Source: Akkermansiaceae bacterium
GTDB lineage: Bacteria > Verrucomicrobiota > Verrucomicrobiia > Verrucomicrobiales > Akkermansiaceae
Reading direction: 5' to 3'
Length of the DNA: 64,000 bases
NCBI GenBank assembly: GCA_025363295.1
Contig: JANYEC010000062.1
Location: forward strand, 1 to 64,000
In this document: in pieces, positions 30,197 through 39,451 of the stretch
Layout: each line of letters opens with the position of its first letter
Numbering within the stretch: position 1 is the first letter of the stretch
Made by a program: the position numbers and the translations under genes
Notes under the pieces: generated by a model
Told to the model about the DNA's origin: nothing
The model's input: the letters and a program-made list of their open reading frames with translations, nothing else
The model's database searches: none

Positions 30197-31372
30197 TCAT
30201 TCGCACGTCGCGCAAAACGCCGCCGCATTCTCACGTGCCCACCGGTCTGCGGCAACCACTGATTCTAGTGTGCAGGATGGGCGGACCTCGTGCTGATCCA
30301 TCGCGGCCGCGACGCATTGCCAGATACCGGGGAACGGGATTGCTCCGGCGCGAAAGGCATCGACGGCGATCTCATTCGCGGCATTGTAAACCGCCGGCAG
30401 GGTGCCACCGGTCATCCCAGCGCGGCGGGCGAGACCGAGAGCGGGAAAATCCTCGTCGCGGGGCGCCTCGAACTCCAGTTTGGCAAGAGCAGTGAAATCC
30501 AGCGGGCGCAGGCCACCTTTCACCCGCTGCGGCCAAGTGAGCGCATATTGGATGGGAAAGCACATGTCTGTCCGGCTGAGCTGCGCGAGCACCGAGCCAT
30601 CGGCGAACTCGACCATAGAATGGACGATGCTCTGCGGGTGGACGATCACGTCAATGCGTTCCATGCCGACACCGAAGAGCCAGCGCGCTTCGATCATTTC
30701 GAGGCCTTTGTTGAAAAGCGTCGCGGAGTCGATGCTGATTTTAGGCCCCATCTCCCAAGTGGGATGCTTGAGTGCCTGCACGGGCGTGACGTTTGCTAAC
30801 TGATCTGCCGGGAGCGTGCGGAAGGGGCCTCCGGAGGCAGTTAGAATGAGCCGTGAAATTTCCTTCTCCCCACCACGGTGGCCGTCGAGACATTGATAGA
30901 TAGCGTTGTGCTCGCTATCGACAGGTAACAGTCGCACGCCGCGGCGGTGCGCGGCAGTGGTGATGACTTCGCCCGCCATGACGAGGATCTCCTTGGACGC
31001 GATTGCTAGGTCCTTGCCCGCTTCGATTGCAGCGAGTGCGGGGAAAAGCCCGGCAGTGCCGACGATCGCGATGAGAACAATGTCAGCCTCCACCAATGTC
31101 GCAATCTCAGTTAGGCCCGCCGCGCCGATGTGCAGCATCACATTCTTCGGCAGCAAGGCCCGCAGCGCGGATTCCTTGGACGCATCATAAAGCGCGACGT
31201 GGCGGACACCGGTTTCGCGTGCTTGATCCGCGAGCTTTTCGATGTTTCCACATGCTGCGAGAGCGATGATCTCGATTTGTTCAGGTAGCTCGCGTGCGAC
31301 CTTGAGGGTGGATGTTCCGATGGAACCGGTGGACCCTAGCAGAACAACGCGACGTTTGCGTGGGGCACTCAT
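30197..31372 (-). CDS. dxr: 1-deoxy-D-xylulose 5-phosphate reductoisomerase
   Basis: Makes 2-C-methyl-D-erythritol 4-phosphate, the committed step of the MEP isoprenoid pathway. At 391 residues it has the NADPH motif GSTGSIGTSTL near residue 13, the ASKEILVMAG segment and the metal/substrate motif LLPVDSEHNAIYQCL. It also has the catalytic loop GGPFR and the conserved KHPTWEMGPKISIDSATLFNKGLE. Its start overlaps the cdsA stop by four bases (ATGA), the common cdsA-dxr arrangement. Confidence 0.97.
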   Translation of the reverse strand: MSAPRKRRVVLLGSTGSIGTSTLKVARELPEQIEIIALAACGNIEKLADQARETGVRHVALYDASKESALRALLPKNVMLHIGAAGLTEIATLVEADIVLIAIVGTAGLFPALAAIEAGKDLAIASKEILVMAGEVITTAAHRRGVRLLPVDSEHNAIYQCLDGHRGGEKEISRLILTASGGPFRTLPADQLANVTPVQALKHPTWEMGPKISIDSATLFNKGLEMIEARWLFGVGMERIDVIVHPQSIVHSMVEFADGSVLAQLSRTDMCFPIQYALTWPQRVKGGLRPLDFTALAKLEFEAPRDEDFPALGLARRAGMTGGTLPAVYNAANEIAVDAFRAGAIPFPGIWQCVAAAMDQHEVRPSCTLESVVAADRWARENAAAFCATCE

Positions 31373-32292
31373 GAGTTAGGAAGCAAAACCCATTTCAGAT
31401 AGAAATAAAGAGCGGGTGCGGTGAAGCAAATGCTATCGATCAAGTCTAGGGATCCGCCGATACCAGGTAGCATTTTTCCGGAGTCCTTCGCATGGAGGGC
31501 GCGTTTCACCACGCTTTCAGCGAGATCGCCAATGACCGCGAGCACGGCCAGAAGGATGCCGAGGAATGCGACATGACTCCATTTTTGGAAAAAGAAAAGC
31601 TGGGCGGGAAACAACGCGTAGAACCCGCAAGCCGCGATCTGGGAGAATACCAGCGCCCCTCCGAAACCCTCCCAAGTTTTCCCTGGACTCACATGCGGAA
31701 TCATTTTATGGCGGCCGATCATCGACCCCACGATGTAGGCTCCCATGTCGGTGAACTTCGTCACTGCCAGCAGCCAGAGCAGGAGAAAGGCCCCATGTTC
31801 GCCCACCACGCCTGCGACTCTAGCAGTGTCTGGTACGATGAAGGTGATACGCGCCGTGAAATTGAAAAGAAAGGGCATGTAAACAAAACCTAACAAAGTG
31901 GTGGCCACTCCCGTGAGTGATTCCAGCCCATGAATCGGGTGACGTAGTTGCAAGGTGAATGCCCCGGCGAGGACGATGAGCAATGCGAGCGCATCCACGG
32001 CAAATGAAACTTCATTCTCACCGCGCATGAAATTGAAGTAAAGTATTCCACTATATATCGCGCTCAGCAGAATGCCGAAGCGTGAAAAGCATTTTACTTC
32101 AGCTGCCCGCAGCATCTGAAAAAATTCGACGGTTGCCACGATGGCCAGCACGGCGATTAGAGCGAGGAAGGCCCATGTGTAACGGCTCATGAAAATGGAA
32201 GTGACCAGCGCCCAGAGAAAAAGGGTGCTGGCGCTGCGCCGGACAAAGACGATCGCTTTCGATTGAGCGGGAGGCTGCGGAAGTTCGGCCAT
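31369..32292 (-). CDS. cdsA: Phosphatidate cytidylyltransferase
   Basis: An integral membrane enzyme making CDP-diacylglycerol for phospholipid synthesis. It has 307 residues from the ATG at 32292; an in-frame upstream start at 32355 adds a non-family N-terminus. Several hydrophobic helices precede the C-terminal signature KDSGKMLPGIGGSLDLIDS, a variant of the usual LPGHGGxLDRxDS with Ile and Leu in place of His and Arg. It is translationally coupled to dxr. Confidence 0.93.
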   Translation of the reverse strand: MAELPQPPAQSKAIVFVRRSASTLFLWALVTSIFMSRYTWAFLALIAVLAIVATVEFFQMLRAAEVKCFSRFGILLSAIYSGILYFNFMRGENEVSFAVDALALLIVLAGAFTLQLRHPIHGLESLTGVATTLLGFVYMPFLFNFTARITFIVPDTARVAGVVGEHGAFLLLWLLAVTKFTDMGAYIVGSMIGRHKMIPHVSPGKTWEGFGGALVFSQIAACGFYALFPAQLFFFQKWSHVAFLGILLAVLAVIGDLAESVVKRALHAKDSGKMLPGIGGSLDLIDSICFTAPALYFYLKWVLLPNS

Positions 32293-32431
32293 TGACGGTT
32301 GAATCCAAGACGGGTCCGGCGAGCGTGGCAACTCATTCCATTCGATCTTGCGCAACCTTTTTTGAGAACGGTGGTTGCATGCTCAGACGAGACCGCAAAA
32401 TGGGCTCTAACCTCGAAAAACACAAACGATC

Positions 32432-32953
32432 ATGAAAACCACCAAATTGATTACTCTCGCCACCATTCTGGGAACCTGCGCGTTCACAGCGGCACAAGAA
32501 GAAGCAAATCGGCCGGAACGCCCAAAGCGTGAAATTCCGCCAGAGGTGCTCAAGCAGTTCGATACAGATAAGGATGGCAAACTTTCCGAAACCGAAAAAG
32601 CGGCGATGCAAGAAGCCATGAAAGCCAAAGCCGAAGAGCGGAAAGCGAAAATGTTGGAGAAATATGACGCCGACCACGATGGCAAGCTCTCAGACGCCGA
32701 GCGCGAAGTGATGCGCGCCGATAGAGAAGCGAAGCACAAGGAGATCGTTGAAAAATACGATGCTAACAAAAATGGCAAACTTGATCCTGATGAAGTCGCC
32801 GCAGCTCGCGCCGCTGGCGAAGATCTTCCTCCGATGAGGGGACGCGGCGGTCCTGGAGGCCCGGATGGCCCAGGCCATAAAGGCGGTCCAAAAGGTCACG
32901 GCGGACCGGGTGCTCCCCCCGATGGCGGCACTCCACCACCTCCAGCGGAGTAA
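32432..32953 (+). CDS. Exported EF-hand calcium-binding protein
   Basis: A 173-residue protein with a signal peptide (ITLATILGTCAFTAAQ) and three EF-hand loops: DTDKDGKLSETE, DADHDGKLSDAE and DANKNGKLDPDE. The Gly/Pro/His-rich tail is repetitive (GGPGGPDGPGHKGG). It is a calcium-binding exported protein of unknown purpose. A terminator follows directly. Confidence 0.85.
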   Translation: MKTTKLITLATILGTCAFTAAQEEANRPERPKREIPPEVLKQFDTDKDGKLSETEKAAMQEAMKAKAEERKAKMLEKYDADHDGKLSDAEREVMRADREAKHKEIVEKYDANKNGKLDPDEVAAARAAGEDLPPMRGRGGPGGPDGPGHKGGPKGHGGPGAPPDGGTPPPPAE

Positions 32954-32980
32954 TCCAAACTAGGATTAAATCTCAAAATC

Positions 32981-33016
32981 ACCGCAGGTCAGAACTCTCT
33001 GGCTTGCGGTTTTTAG
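32981..33016 (+). terminator. Rho-independent terminator after the EF-hand gene
   Basis: ACCGCAGGTCAG pairs with CTGGCTTGCGGT, with two G-T pairs, around a six-base loop, followed by TTTTTA. Confidence 0.8.
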
Positions 33017-33613
33017 TTTCATGGGAATCGCGCGCCAGAGTTGTTGAGAGGGGCAGAGTAAAAAGTTAGGTATCTTCGGGGTCAGTCTTTGTGATTCCTT
33101 GGACGTGTTCGATAATCCATCGCCCTCGGCGGCTTGGCGGGCGATAACATCTAGCAGTTTCTGTCGTTCTTGAGTGTGCGTGTCGCGCCTAAGTTCGTTT
33201 TCATTGTTAGTAAATCACTGATACGACTTGCATTTCATCGCAGGTGAAGAAGCCGGCCCAAGAAATCCTAATGCACCACGAGATCTTCCCTACATTCATA
33301 CAGATCAAGCCAAGGGTGTCCGTCTGACTGATGGCAAGATCGAAGATCAATGGGACCTTGTCTTTACCGCCAATGGTGTCCAGTATTCCAATGGTTCAAT
33401 TGCAGTATTCCTCACGAGACTCAAATGAAGATGCCTATCAAGATTAGAGGGGTAGGCAGTGACTGGCGACGCTCGAAAGGCACGCTACAATCTCACTGGC
33501 ATGAATACACCATTTCATCCATTACTGAAGCGGCCCCAGAAAATTGGGCCAGGGGGTAAGAGATGATTTTGGTGTGTGGGAGCGGCATTAAAACCGAATC
33601 GAATATACACAAA
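33017..33613. other. Gene-poor region
   Basis: About 600 bp without a supported gene. A 66-codon frame from TTG at 33228 to 33428 has no recognised family and no clear ribosome-binding site. The reverse strand near 33050-33220 holds an open stretch with no start. The region leads into a decayed transposase gene and may be debris. Confidence 0.45.
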
Positions 33614-33909
33614 ATGAAAGTCAAACGAAGAGGACACGACCCTGAATTCAAGGCCAGCGTGGCGCTTGAGGCGCTCAAGGGAGCTTAAAGCATCCAACAG
33701 ATCGCCAAGGAATTCGACATCCACCCGGTGCAGGTCTCCGAGTGGAAGAAAACGATGGTAGAAGGAGCCGCGAGCGTCTTCGGCCCCGGTGCGGGCAAGG
33801 CCGAAACCGAGGATTTCGAACGCGAACGCGCCCAACTTCACGCAAAATCGGTCAGCAGGCCATCGAACTAGGCTGGCTAACAAAAAAGTCCAAACAACTC
33901 GGTCTGTAA
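33614..33909 (+). pseudogene. IS3-family transposase OrfA, decayed
   Basis: Reading from 33614 gives MKVKRRGHDPEFKASVALEA, then a TAA at 33686-33688, then IQQIAKEFDIHPVQVSEWKK and further family sequence. A frame shift near 33849 is needed to continue into IGQQAIELGWL and KKSKQLGL, with a stop at 33907-33909. This is the typical helix-turn-helix OrfA of IS3-group elements. The catalytic OrfB is absent downstream, so only a remnant of the element remains. Confidence 0.85.
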
Positions 33910-34087
33910 AATGAATTTTGCTGGATGGCGCGTGTGCTCCCCTTGAATGCTTCGCCTTCTATCCATTTGCCATTTCGAGTTTTACGGTCCACTGGTTTTG
34001 TGAGTGATCGCATCGCGTTGGCGGAGAAGTAGCGGGTCACTTTGGTCCTACGTTGCAGCGGAAGTGGACTCACGCTTCAGAAACGTT

Positions 34088-35632
34088 CTAATATCCCACC
34101 AGTCTTCTTCGGGTCGCTTCATCCACCACTTCACAAAGTCGATAGCCATCTCCATGGCTTGGGATGGTCATCAAAAGCGCGTCGCGTTCGTATTGGGATG
34201 GGAAATCCAGCCCGATCAATGCTCTACCGATGCGTTCGCCGGATTGGCGGTAGTTAAAATAACAGAGGCTAGCATTGCCGCGGATGCGTTGGTCGAGGAA
34301 GTCATGCAGCGCACCCGGGCGCTCGTAAAAATCTAACCGAAAAAACGCCGGATTCCGTAACAAATCACCGCGAAGGGGGATTGCGCGAAAGGCGATGTCC
34401 ACCGCATCTGTTAGGTCTTCCCATGCGAAGTCGAGCCGATTGAGTTTTTCCGGCAAAGCTTCCAGCACGGTGGCATCCTTTGTATGGATCGTGAAGGCGG
34501 GCCAGGCGAATTCTGTATCGGTCTTGCCGTATTGGAAATCTGCGATGTTCAGTCCTTCGAAACAGGAATCTAACAATTCTAACATCGCTCCCGCACGCTC
34601 TGGAATCCGAACGCGCAAGGTGCGGCTGGTTTTTGCCCCATCTCCAAGGGATTGGGCGATCAATCCGAGTTGGAGAAAATCGATGTTCGCGCCGCAAAGC
34701 ACCACGAGCACCCGTTTTCCAATCAAATTCTCTCGATTTTTCAAAACCGCTGCGAGGCCCATCGCGCCGGATGGCTCGGAAATGCAGCGCAAGCCTTCCC
34801 AGAGGACGCGCATTGCAGTGCTGACTTCAGCGTTGGTCACCGTTTCGATTTGACTCAGCGTGTTCTTGCAAATTTCAAATGGCAAATTACCGGCTTTCCT
34901 AACGGCTGTTCCGTCGCAGAATAAATCGACATGTTCAAGTGCCACGGGATTTCCTACCTCGAGGGCGGCTTTCATCGATGCCTGGCCCACTCCTTCCACG
35001 CCGATGCATTTGATGTCTGGCCAGTAGGTTTTTAACCAGGTGGAAACTCCCGCCGCCATACCTCCGCCGCCGATTTGTAGATAGGCGGCGTCGAACGGGC
35101 CACGTCCTGATAGAACAACTTCGTCGGCGAGCGTGCCTTGGCCCGCCATCACTTTCAGATCGTCATAGGCATGAATGTAAACTGCGCCGCTAGCGGTTTC
35201 ATCGGCCCGGGCGGCAGCAACCGCATCGTCATAACTATCACCTGCTAGATAGATTTCCACGAACTCACTGCCATGGTGGGAGACTGCAGCTTGTTTTACT
35301 TTCGGCGTTGAGCGCGGCATATAGATGCGTGCCTTGATGCCAAGCGTGCGGGCAGCGAGTGCCACGCCCTGCGCGTGATTTCCGGCGGACGCAGTGACCA
35401 CGCCACGCTTTATTTCGGCAGGCGTTAGGATGGCCATTCGGTTGCAGGCACCCCGCCATTTATAGGCTTTGATTGGCGAAAGGTCCTCACGCTTGATCCA
35501 AACTTCTGGACCGGGTCCGGGCAGCTCCAGCCGCTCCAGTGGCGTCGACTTTCCGAAGCGATAAACCCGTTCCCGTGCAAAAAGAATTTCTTGTCTGAGC
35601 TGTCGGTCCAGTGGCAAATCCTCACGGTGCAT
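34088..35632 (-). CDS. ilvA: Threonine ammonia-lyase, biosynthetic type
   Basis: Converts threonine to 2-oxobutanoate, the entry to isoleucine synthesis. It has 514 residues from the ATG at 35632. The PLP domain carries the Schiff-base lysine in SPIKAYKWRGA, the SAGNHAQGVA loop and the glycine-rich phosphate cup IGGGGMAAG. The last 170 residues form two ACT-like regulatory domains, the type that gives feedback inhibition by isoleucine. Regulation is inferred from those domains. Confidence 0.95.
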   Translation of the reverse strand: MHREDLPLDRQLRQEILFARERVYRFGKSTPLERLELPGPGPEVWIKREDLSPIKAYKWRGACNRMAILTPAEIKRGVVTASAGNHAQGVALAARTLGIKARIYMPRSTPKVKQAAVSHHGSEFVEIYLAGDSYDDAVAAARADETASGAVYIHAYDDLKVMAGQGTLADEVVLSGRGPFDAAYLQIGGGGMAAGVSTWLKTYWPDIKCIGVEGVGQASMKAALEVGNPVALEHVDLFCDGTAVRKAGNLPFEICKNTLSQIETVTNAEVSTAMRVLWEGLRCISEPSGAMGLAAVLKNRENLIGKRVLVVLCGANIDFLQLGLIAQSLGDGAKTSRTLRVRIPERAGAMLELLDSCFEGLNIADFQYGKTDTEFAWPAFTIHTKDATVLEALPEKLNRLDFAWEDLTDAVDIAFRAIPLRGDLLRNPAFFRLDFYERPGALHDFLDQRIRGNASLCYFNYRQSGERIGRALIGLDFPSQYERDALLMTIPSHGDGYRLCEVVDEATRRRLVGY

Positions 35633-35801
35633 GCACGATGGTTGCTGGGATACTCGACTCGTGCAAGGTAACAAGGAGAGTGCAGGATTTTGGTTTTAGA
35701 AAAATCTTTGGAATAAATGGAGAGTGGGACACTCCCATTCAACACGGAGCCACAATTATTTAGCCCCGTTTTTCACACATTAAACAAGAAAACATTATAT
35801 C

Positions 35802-36188
35802 ATGAAAACACTATTAAACACCATCCGCGTCCTGTCCTCTATCATTGCGTTCGGCGCCTTCGCGTCCATCGCCAGTGCCGGTCCCGGTCCGCAGCATTGG
35901 GAGACACTTGGCAAGCAGTCCCAATTCACGGAGCTCAAGCCGGGGATGAGCATCGGCTACGTTTGTAATACCTGCAAGTCGATCTCGGTAGTTTCTATCA
36001 AGTCAGAGGAACAAGCGATGGCGATGTGCAAGGAAGGCGGTTCTGTCACTTGTCCATCTTGCAAGCAGGTGAGTAAAGTAGTGATCAAGCGGGCACGCAA
36101 CGATGCGCCCACCCACACCGAAGTCACTTATGTGGATGACAAAGGCAAAGACTGCGCGTTCATGGTCGCGATGCCAAAGAAAATGTAA
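35802..36188 (+). CDS. Small exported protein with two CxxC pairs
   Basis: A 128-residue protein with a signal peptide (SSIIAFGAFASIASAGP). The mature part has CNTCKS and, about 36 residues later, CPSCKQ, spaced as in a zinc ribbon or rubredoxin-like knuckle. Metal binding is plausible but unproven. It is monocistronic and ends at a terminator. Family unknown. Confidence 0.7.
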   Translation: MKTLLNTIRVLSSIIAFGAFASIASAGPGPQHWETLGKQSQFTELKPGMSIGYVCNTCKSISVVSIKSEEQAMAMCKEGGSVTCPSCKQVSKVVIKRARNDAPTHTEVTYVDDKGKDCAFMVAMPKKM

Positions 36189-36214
36189 TCTGCCCGAGCC
36201 GGATTGCGAATCAT

Positions 36215-36247
36215 GAAGCTGAGGTATCTATGCCTCGGCTTCTTTTG
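36215..36247 (+). terminator. Rho-independent terminator after the CxxC protein gene
   Basis: GAAGCTGAGG and CCTCGGCTTC form a ten-pair stem with one G-T around an eight-base loop, followed by TTTT. It lies before the real start of the next gene. Confidence 0.78.
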
Positions 36248-36302
36248 CGTGACACTTGATTGTCTCGACTCATCAACCAGAAATCGCCAACTTTCCACCC
36301 AC

Positions 36303-36545
36303 GTGACACAGCCTTCCTCACATCCGAATGATCCCCTGCACGGCATTACTTTGGAATTGGTACTCCGCGCGGTCGTGGACCGCCATGGCTGGGAGGAAAT
36401 GAGCAGGCAAATTCCGATCCGCTGTTTCATGTTTGATCCCTCAATCAAATCCAGTCTAACATTCTTACGAAAAACCCCATGGGCGCGCAAAAAACTCGAG
36501 GACTGGTACGTTTATGATATTACCCGCGGTTGGATTCAGCGGTGA
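36303..36545 (+). CDS. VF530-family DNA-binding protein (DUF2132)
   Basis: An 80-residue protein from a GTG at 36303. The core (DPLHGITLELVLRAVVDRHG, WEEMSRQIPIRCFMFDPS and KSSLTFLRKTPWARKKLEDWY) is a strong match to the VF530 family, small double-helix proteins thought to bind DNA. A longer frame from 36204 would run through the terminator stem and add an unrelated tail, so the GTG is preferred. Its 3' end overlaps the convergent HD gene. Confidence 0.82.
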   Translation: MTQPSSHPNDPLHGITLELVLRAVVDRHGWEEMSRQIPIRCFMFDPSIKSSLTFLRKTPWARKKLEDWYVYDITRGWIQR

Positions 36546-37176
36546 CCTCTCGTTCCATTTGTTCGAGAAATTGGCGGAGAAAGACCGTCCGCTGCTTTGC
36601 CTCGTTTCTACCAGATTCCGTCTGCATCGTTTCTTCCAGTTTGAGAAGCTTGCAATAGAGATGATCGAGAGTGTAGACGGAGTCATCGGCCCTGCGAGTG
36701 TGACAGAAGGGATCATTCACATCGTAAAAATCCCGCTTCATTTCTGCCCCTAACATCAGCGTTCGCGCCAAGCCAACCGCGCCTAACGCATCCAACCGAT
36801 CTGCATCCTGAAGCACTCGCGCCTCTAACGAGCAGGGCGTGATCCCTGCGGAGAAACTGTGCGCTTCGATGGCATGTGCGATTTCATCCAATTTGCCATG
36901 CGGCCAATTATTGTCTGCAAGCCAAGTCACCGCCTGAGCCGCAGCAAGCTGCGATGCGCGGGCGCGATCTGGGGAGGATTTCGGCACGATGACACAATCG
37001 TGCAGCCACGCAGCAGGCATCACGATCGTCCAGTCCGCGCCTTCTTCATGAGTGAGCCGCCGGGCGTTGGTCACTACCCGGCGTAAATGTTCCAAATCGT
37101 GAGCCGCATCGAATCCGGTATGTTCACGAAGGAGTTTGAGAAAAATGGGTTTCCATGTTAGGTCTAGGATATTCAT
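36520..37176 (-). CDS. HD-domain phosphohydrolase
   Basis: A 218-residue protein of the YedJ type. Metal ligands are visible as HDLEH near residue 26, WLHDC near 57 and QDADRLDALG near 124. Metal-dependent phosphohydrolases of this family act on nucleotides or related phosphate esters; the substrate is unknown. It overlaps the end of the VF530 gene tail to tail. Confidence 0.85.
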   Translation of the reverse strand: MNILDLTWKPIFLKLLREHTGFDAAHDLEHLRRVVTNARRLTHEEGADWTIVMPAAWLHDCVIVPKSSPDRARASQLAAAQAVTWLADNNWPHGKLDEIAHAIEAHSFSAGITPCSLEARVLQDADRLDALGAVGLARTLMLGAEMKRDFYDVNDPFCHTRRADDSVYTLDHLYCKLLKLEETMQTESGRNEAKQRTVFLRQFLEQMEREVTAESNRG

Positions 37177-37210
37177 CGTGTTTTTCAGAGAAATTCAGAT
37201 CCGGATTCCG

Positions 37211-39406
37211 TTAGAAAAGCGTGTGGAGTTCAGCCCAAGTTTGGAAGGTGAAATCCGGAGAACAAGTGCCCGGCCGCAGCGAATCCGGGTGGCCGGTAAA
37301 GAGCGCGGTGTGGAATCCCGCATTCGCAGCGGGAACAATGTCGTGAAGGGGATCGTTCCCGACAAAGAGAGTTTCCGCAGGGCTTATCTTTCTGCCTGCG
37401 AGGCGGTCGGTTAGAACCTGGAAAAGCTCTGGCGCGGGCTTGGCGATGCCGTGCTGATAGGAAAGGAGGCTGAGCTCCGGCGCAAAAAGGTGGGAGATGC
37501 TGCCAAGGGAAGAGAGGGTGTTGCACTGAGCGTTAGAGAGAAGTCCCAACGAAATGCCGGTGCGTGCGATTCTTTGAATGAATTTTTCCGCACCGGGCAT
37601 GGGTCGGGCAGGGTGCCATGCGGCTTCGAGCTCTTCAACAAGTGGAACGATTTCGGCATCTGCTTCAAGTGATAGAATTGTGCGCCAAAGAGCGCAGAGA
37701 TCAACCTCAGGAAACGCCACTTGGGCGGCAGCATGGTGGCGAACGATGGCGGCGTGAAGTGAAGTGCTAGGAGATGACGGCGGCTCGTGACCGAAACTTC
37801 GCAGGATTTCGCGTAGAATTGGATCGTTGAGGGGATCGGGTTTTACTCCACCGGCTGGTGCGATGAGGAGGGTGCCGTAGATATCGAAAATGACCGCGCG
37901 AAACTTTACGGGTATCCGGGCAGGTTCTAGCGCGGAGAGTAGGAAATGGAAAGACTGCGGGGTGAGATGGGCCGTGAGGATCTCAGCAGCGGGGAGGTAG
38001 ATGACGGGGGAGGCGGGCTGGATTGAAAGATTTTGATAGAGGGTGGTCAGATTTTTTTCATATTCACCCAGAGAATAGGGGGTAAGTAGGTTTGGCGTGG
38101 CCGTGGGAGTGTTTTTTGCGATGACTTGGGCGAGCCATTCTTCCAGAGGGAGGGTGATGCCGTTCGCTTCGACGAGGGGAATTTGCCGATTGGTTTTTTC
38201 TATCAGTCTCTCGATGACGCCTTGTTGGAGTGGTTCGGGGAGATTTCCGAAATCCAGATAGCTGTCGTAAACGAGAGCGTTATACGTGGCGGTTATAATA
38301 TCGTTAGAAAGCGGTCGTTGATAGAAGCGGTAGTTTCGCTCAAGCGTGGTAGTGAGGTAGCCAGCAAAAATCGAGGAATCAATCCAATCGATAGGAATGA
38401 GAATCTGCTCATAAAGCCGACCGCATCGAATGCCATTTTGGGCATGTTCGGCTGCTAGATGGAAGAGGTTTCTGCCGATAAGAGGTTTACCGTGAGCGAC
38501 CGATTCGAGGAAAGTTAAACCAAATCCTTCGGCTACGGACGTGCTAACGAAATGAGTGGCGTGTTCAACCCAATCCTCGAAAGCTGAGGAGGCACCGACG
38601 GCGGGAGAGAAGTGATCGACCACATCAAACTCGATAGGCAGTTGATGTTTTCTAGCAAACTTTCGCCAGTGATCGTGAATGGGCAGCGCATCGGGATTCT
38701 GCGGTGCACGGCTGATAGCGAACCGCGCGCCGACAGGTGCCAACGAGGAAAGGAGGACCAATTCCCCAAGATTCTTGCGGCGGATACCACGGATCGGGGC
38801 GAAGAGGATGGGTCGCTCAGGTGAAACTTTATTTCGCGCGTGTTCGGCGGTCAAAGGGACCGGGTTTGCTAGGATGCTAGCGTTTTTCTGAGGGAGTCCG
38901 GCAGTGGTGAAAATCTCTAGATCGCGGGCGTTGAGCAACGCATAATGAATGCGGGCGGCAAAGGGGTAGATTTTTTGGCTGTGCGCGATGAGCGGATAGT
39001 TCTGCGGGCGTCCGCTTTCCACGAGGTCGTGGATTTGAAGGACGATCCGTTCCTGTTCCTCTGCTAGGCGGGCGACGACGTCCGCGATCAGGCAATTTTT
39101 TCCGAGCGAGTGATTGTGAAAATGCCAGAGATCAGGTGGTGCGCCGAGGGCCGCAGTGGCGGCAGCGCGGAGGGATGTTAGGAGTGAATCTGCCGTGAAA
39201 TTGCCGGGTTTTTTAAGATATCCCAAGCCTTCAACCTGACGGTGCTTCGGGCGAGACGCGAGAGCAACGGACTGGGGCGAGACACTACAGTCACCCGTTA
39301 GAATAACTAACTGAACCCCGGCTGAGGACAGTGCTTGTGAGGCAGCCTCGATCACCGAGGTCACACCGCCTGGCGCGAGGTGATAGTGAACGATGGCGAT
39401 TCGCAT
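37211..39406 (-). CDS. Glycosyltransferase fused to a HAD-family hydrolase
   Basis: A 731-residue two-enzyme protein. The N-terminal part starts IAIVHYHLAPGGVTSVIEAA like a GT-B (GT4) glycosyltransferase and carries the GT4 motif EGFGLTFLESVAHGKPL. From about residue 505 a HAD domain begins with FDIYGTLL (nucleophile Asp), and ends with the acidic motif FVGNDPLHDIVPAANAG. GT4 enzymes use sugar nucleotides; the HAD part could be a sugar phosphatase acting on the same pathway. It is a single open frame with no internal stop. Confidence 0.8.
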   Translation of the reverse strand: MRIAIVHYHLAPGGVTSVIEAASQALSSAGVQLVILTGDCSVSPQSVALASRPKHRQVEGLGYLKKPGNFTADSLLTSLRAAATAALGAPPDLWHFHNHSLGKNCLIADVVARLAEEQERIVLQIHDLVESGRPQNYPLIAHSQKIYPFAARIHYALLNARDLEIFTTAGLPQKNASILANPVPLTAEHARNKVSPERPILFAPIRGIRRKNLGELVLLSSLAPVGARFAISRAPQNPDALPIHDHWRKFARKHQLPIEFDVVDHFSPAVGASSAFEDWVEHATHFVSTSVAEGFGLTFLESVAHGKPLIGRNLFHLAAEHAQNGIRCGRLYEQILIPIDWIDSSIFAGYLTTTLERNYRFYQRPLSNDIITATYNALVYDSYLDFGNLPEPLQQGVIERLIEKTNRQIPLVEANGITLPLEEWLAQVIAKNTPTATPNLLTPYSLGEYEKNLTTLYQNLSIQPASPVIYLPAAEILTAHLTPQSFHFLLSALEPARIPVKFRAVIFDIYGTLLIAPAGGVKPDPLNDPILREILRSFGHEPPSSPSTSLHAAIVRHHAAAQVAFPEVDLCALWRTILSLEADAEIVPLVEELEAAWHPARPMPGAEKFIQRIARTGISLGLLSNAQCNTLSSLGSISHLFAPELSLLSYQHGIAKPAPELFQVLTDRLAGRKISPAETLFVGNDPLHDIVPAANAGFHTALFTGHPDSLRPGTCSPDFTFQTWAELHTLF

Positions 39407-39451
39407 GGGGAAATGAGGAGAATCCCAAATGATCGCGAGCTCCGGACCGAT

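Noticed and set aside
33228-33428. 66-codon ORF starting with TTG
   Set aside because: No recognised family, no clear ribosome-binding site, weak start codon and a stop just upstream; kept only as part of a gene-poor region.
36204-36302. Upstream N-terminal extension of the VF530 gene
   Set aside because: It would translate the terminator stem of the previous gene, and the sequence does not match the family; the GTG at 36303 fits better.
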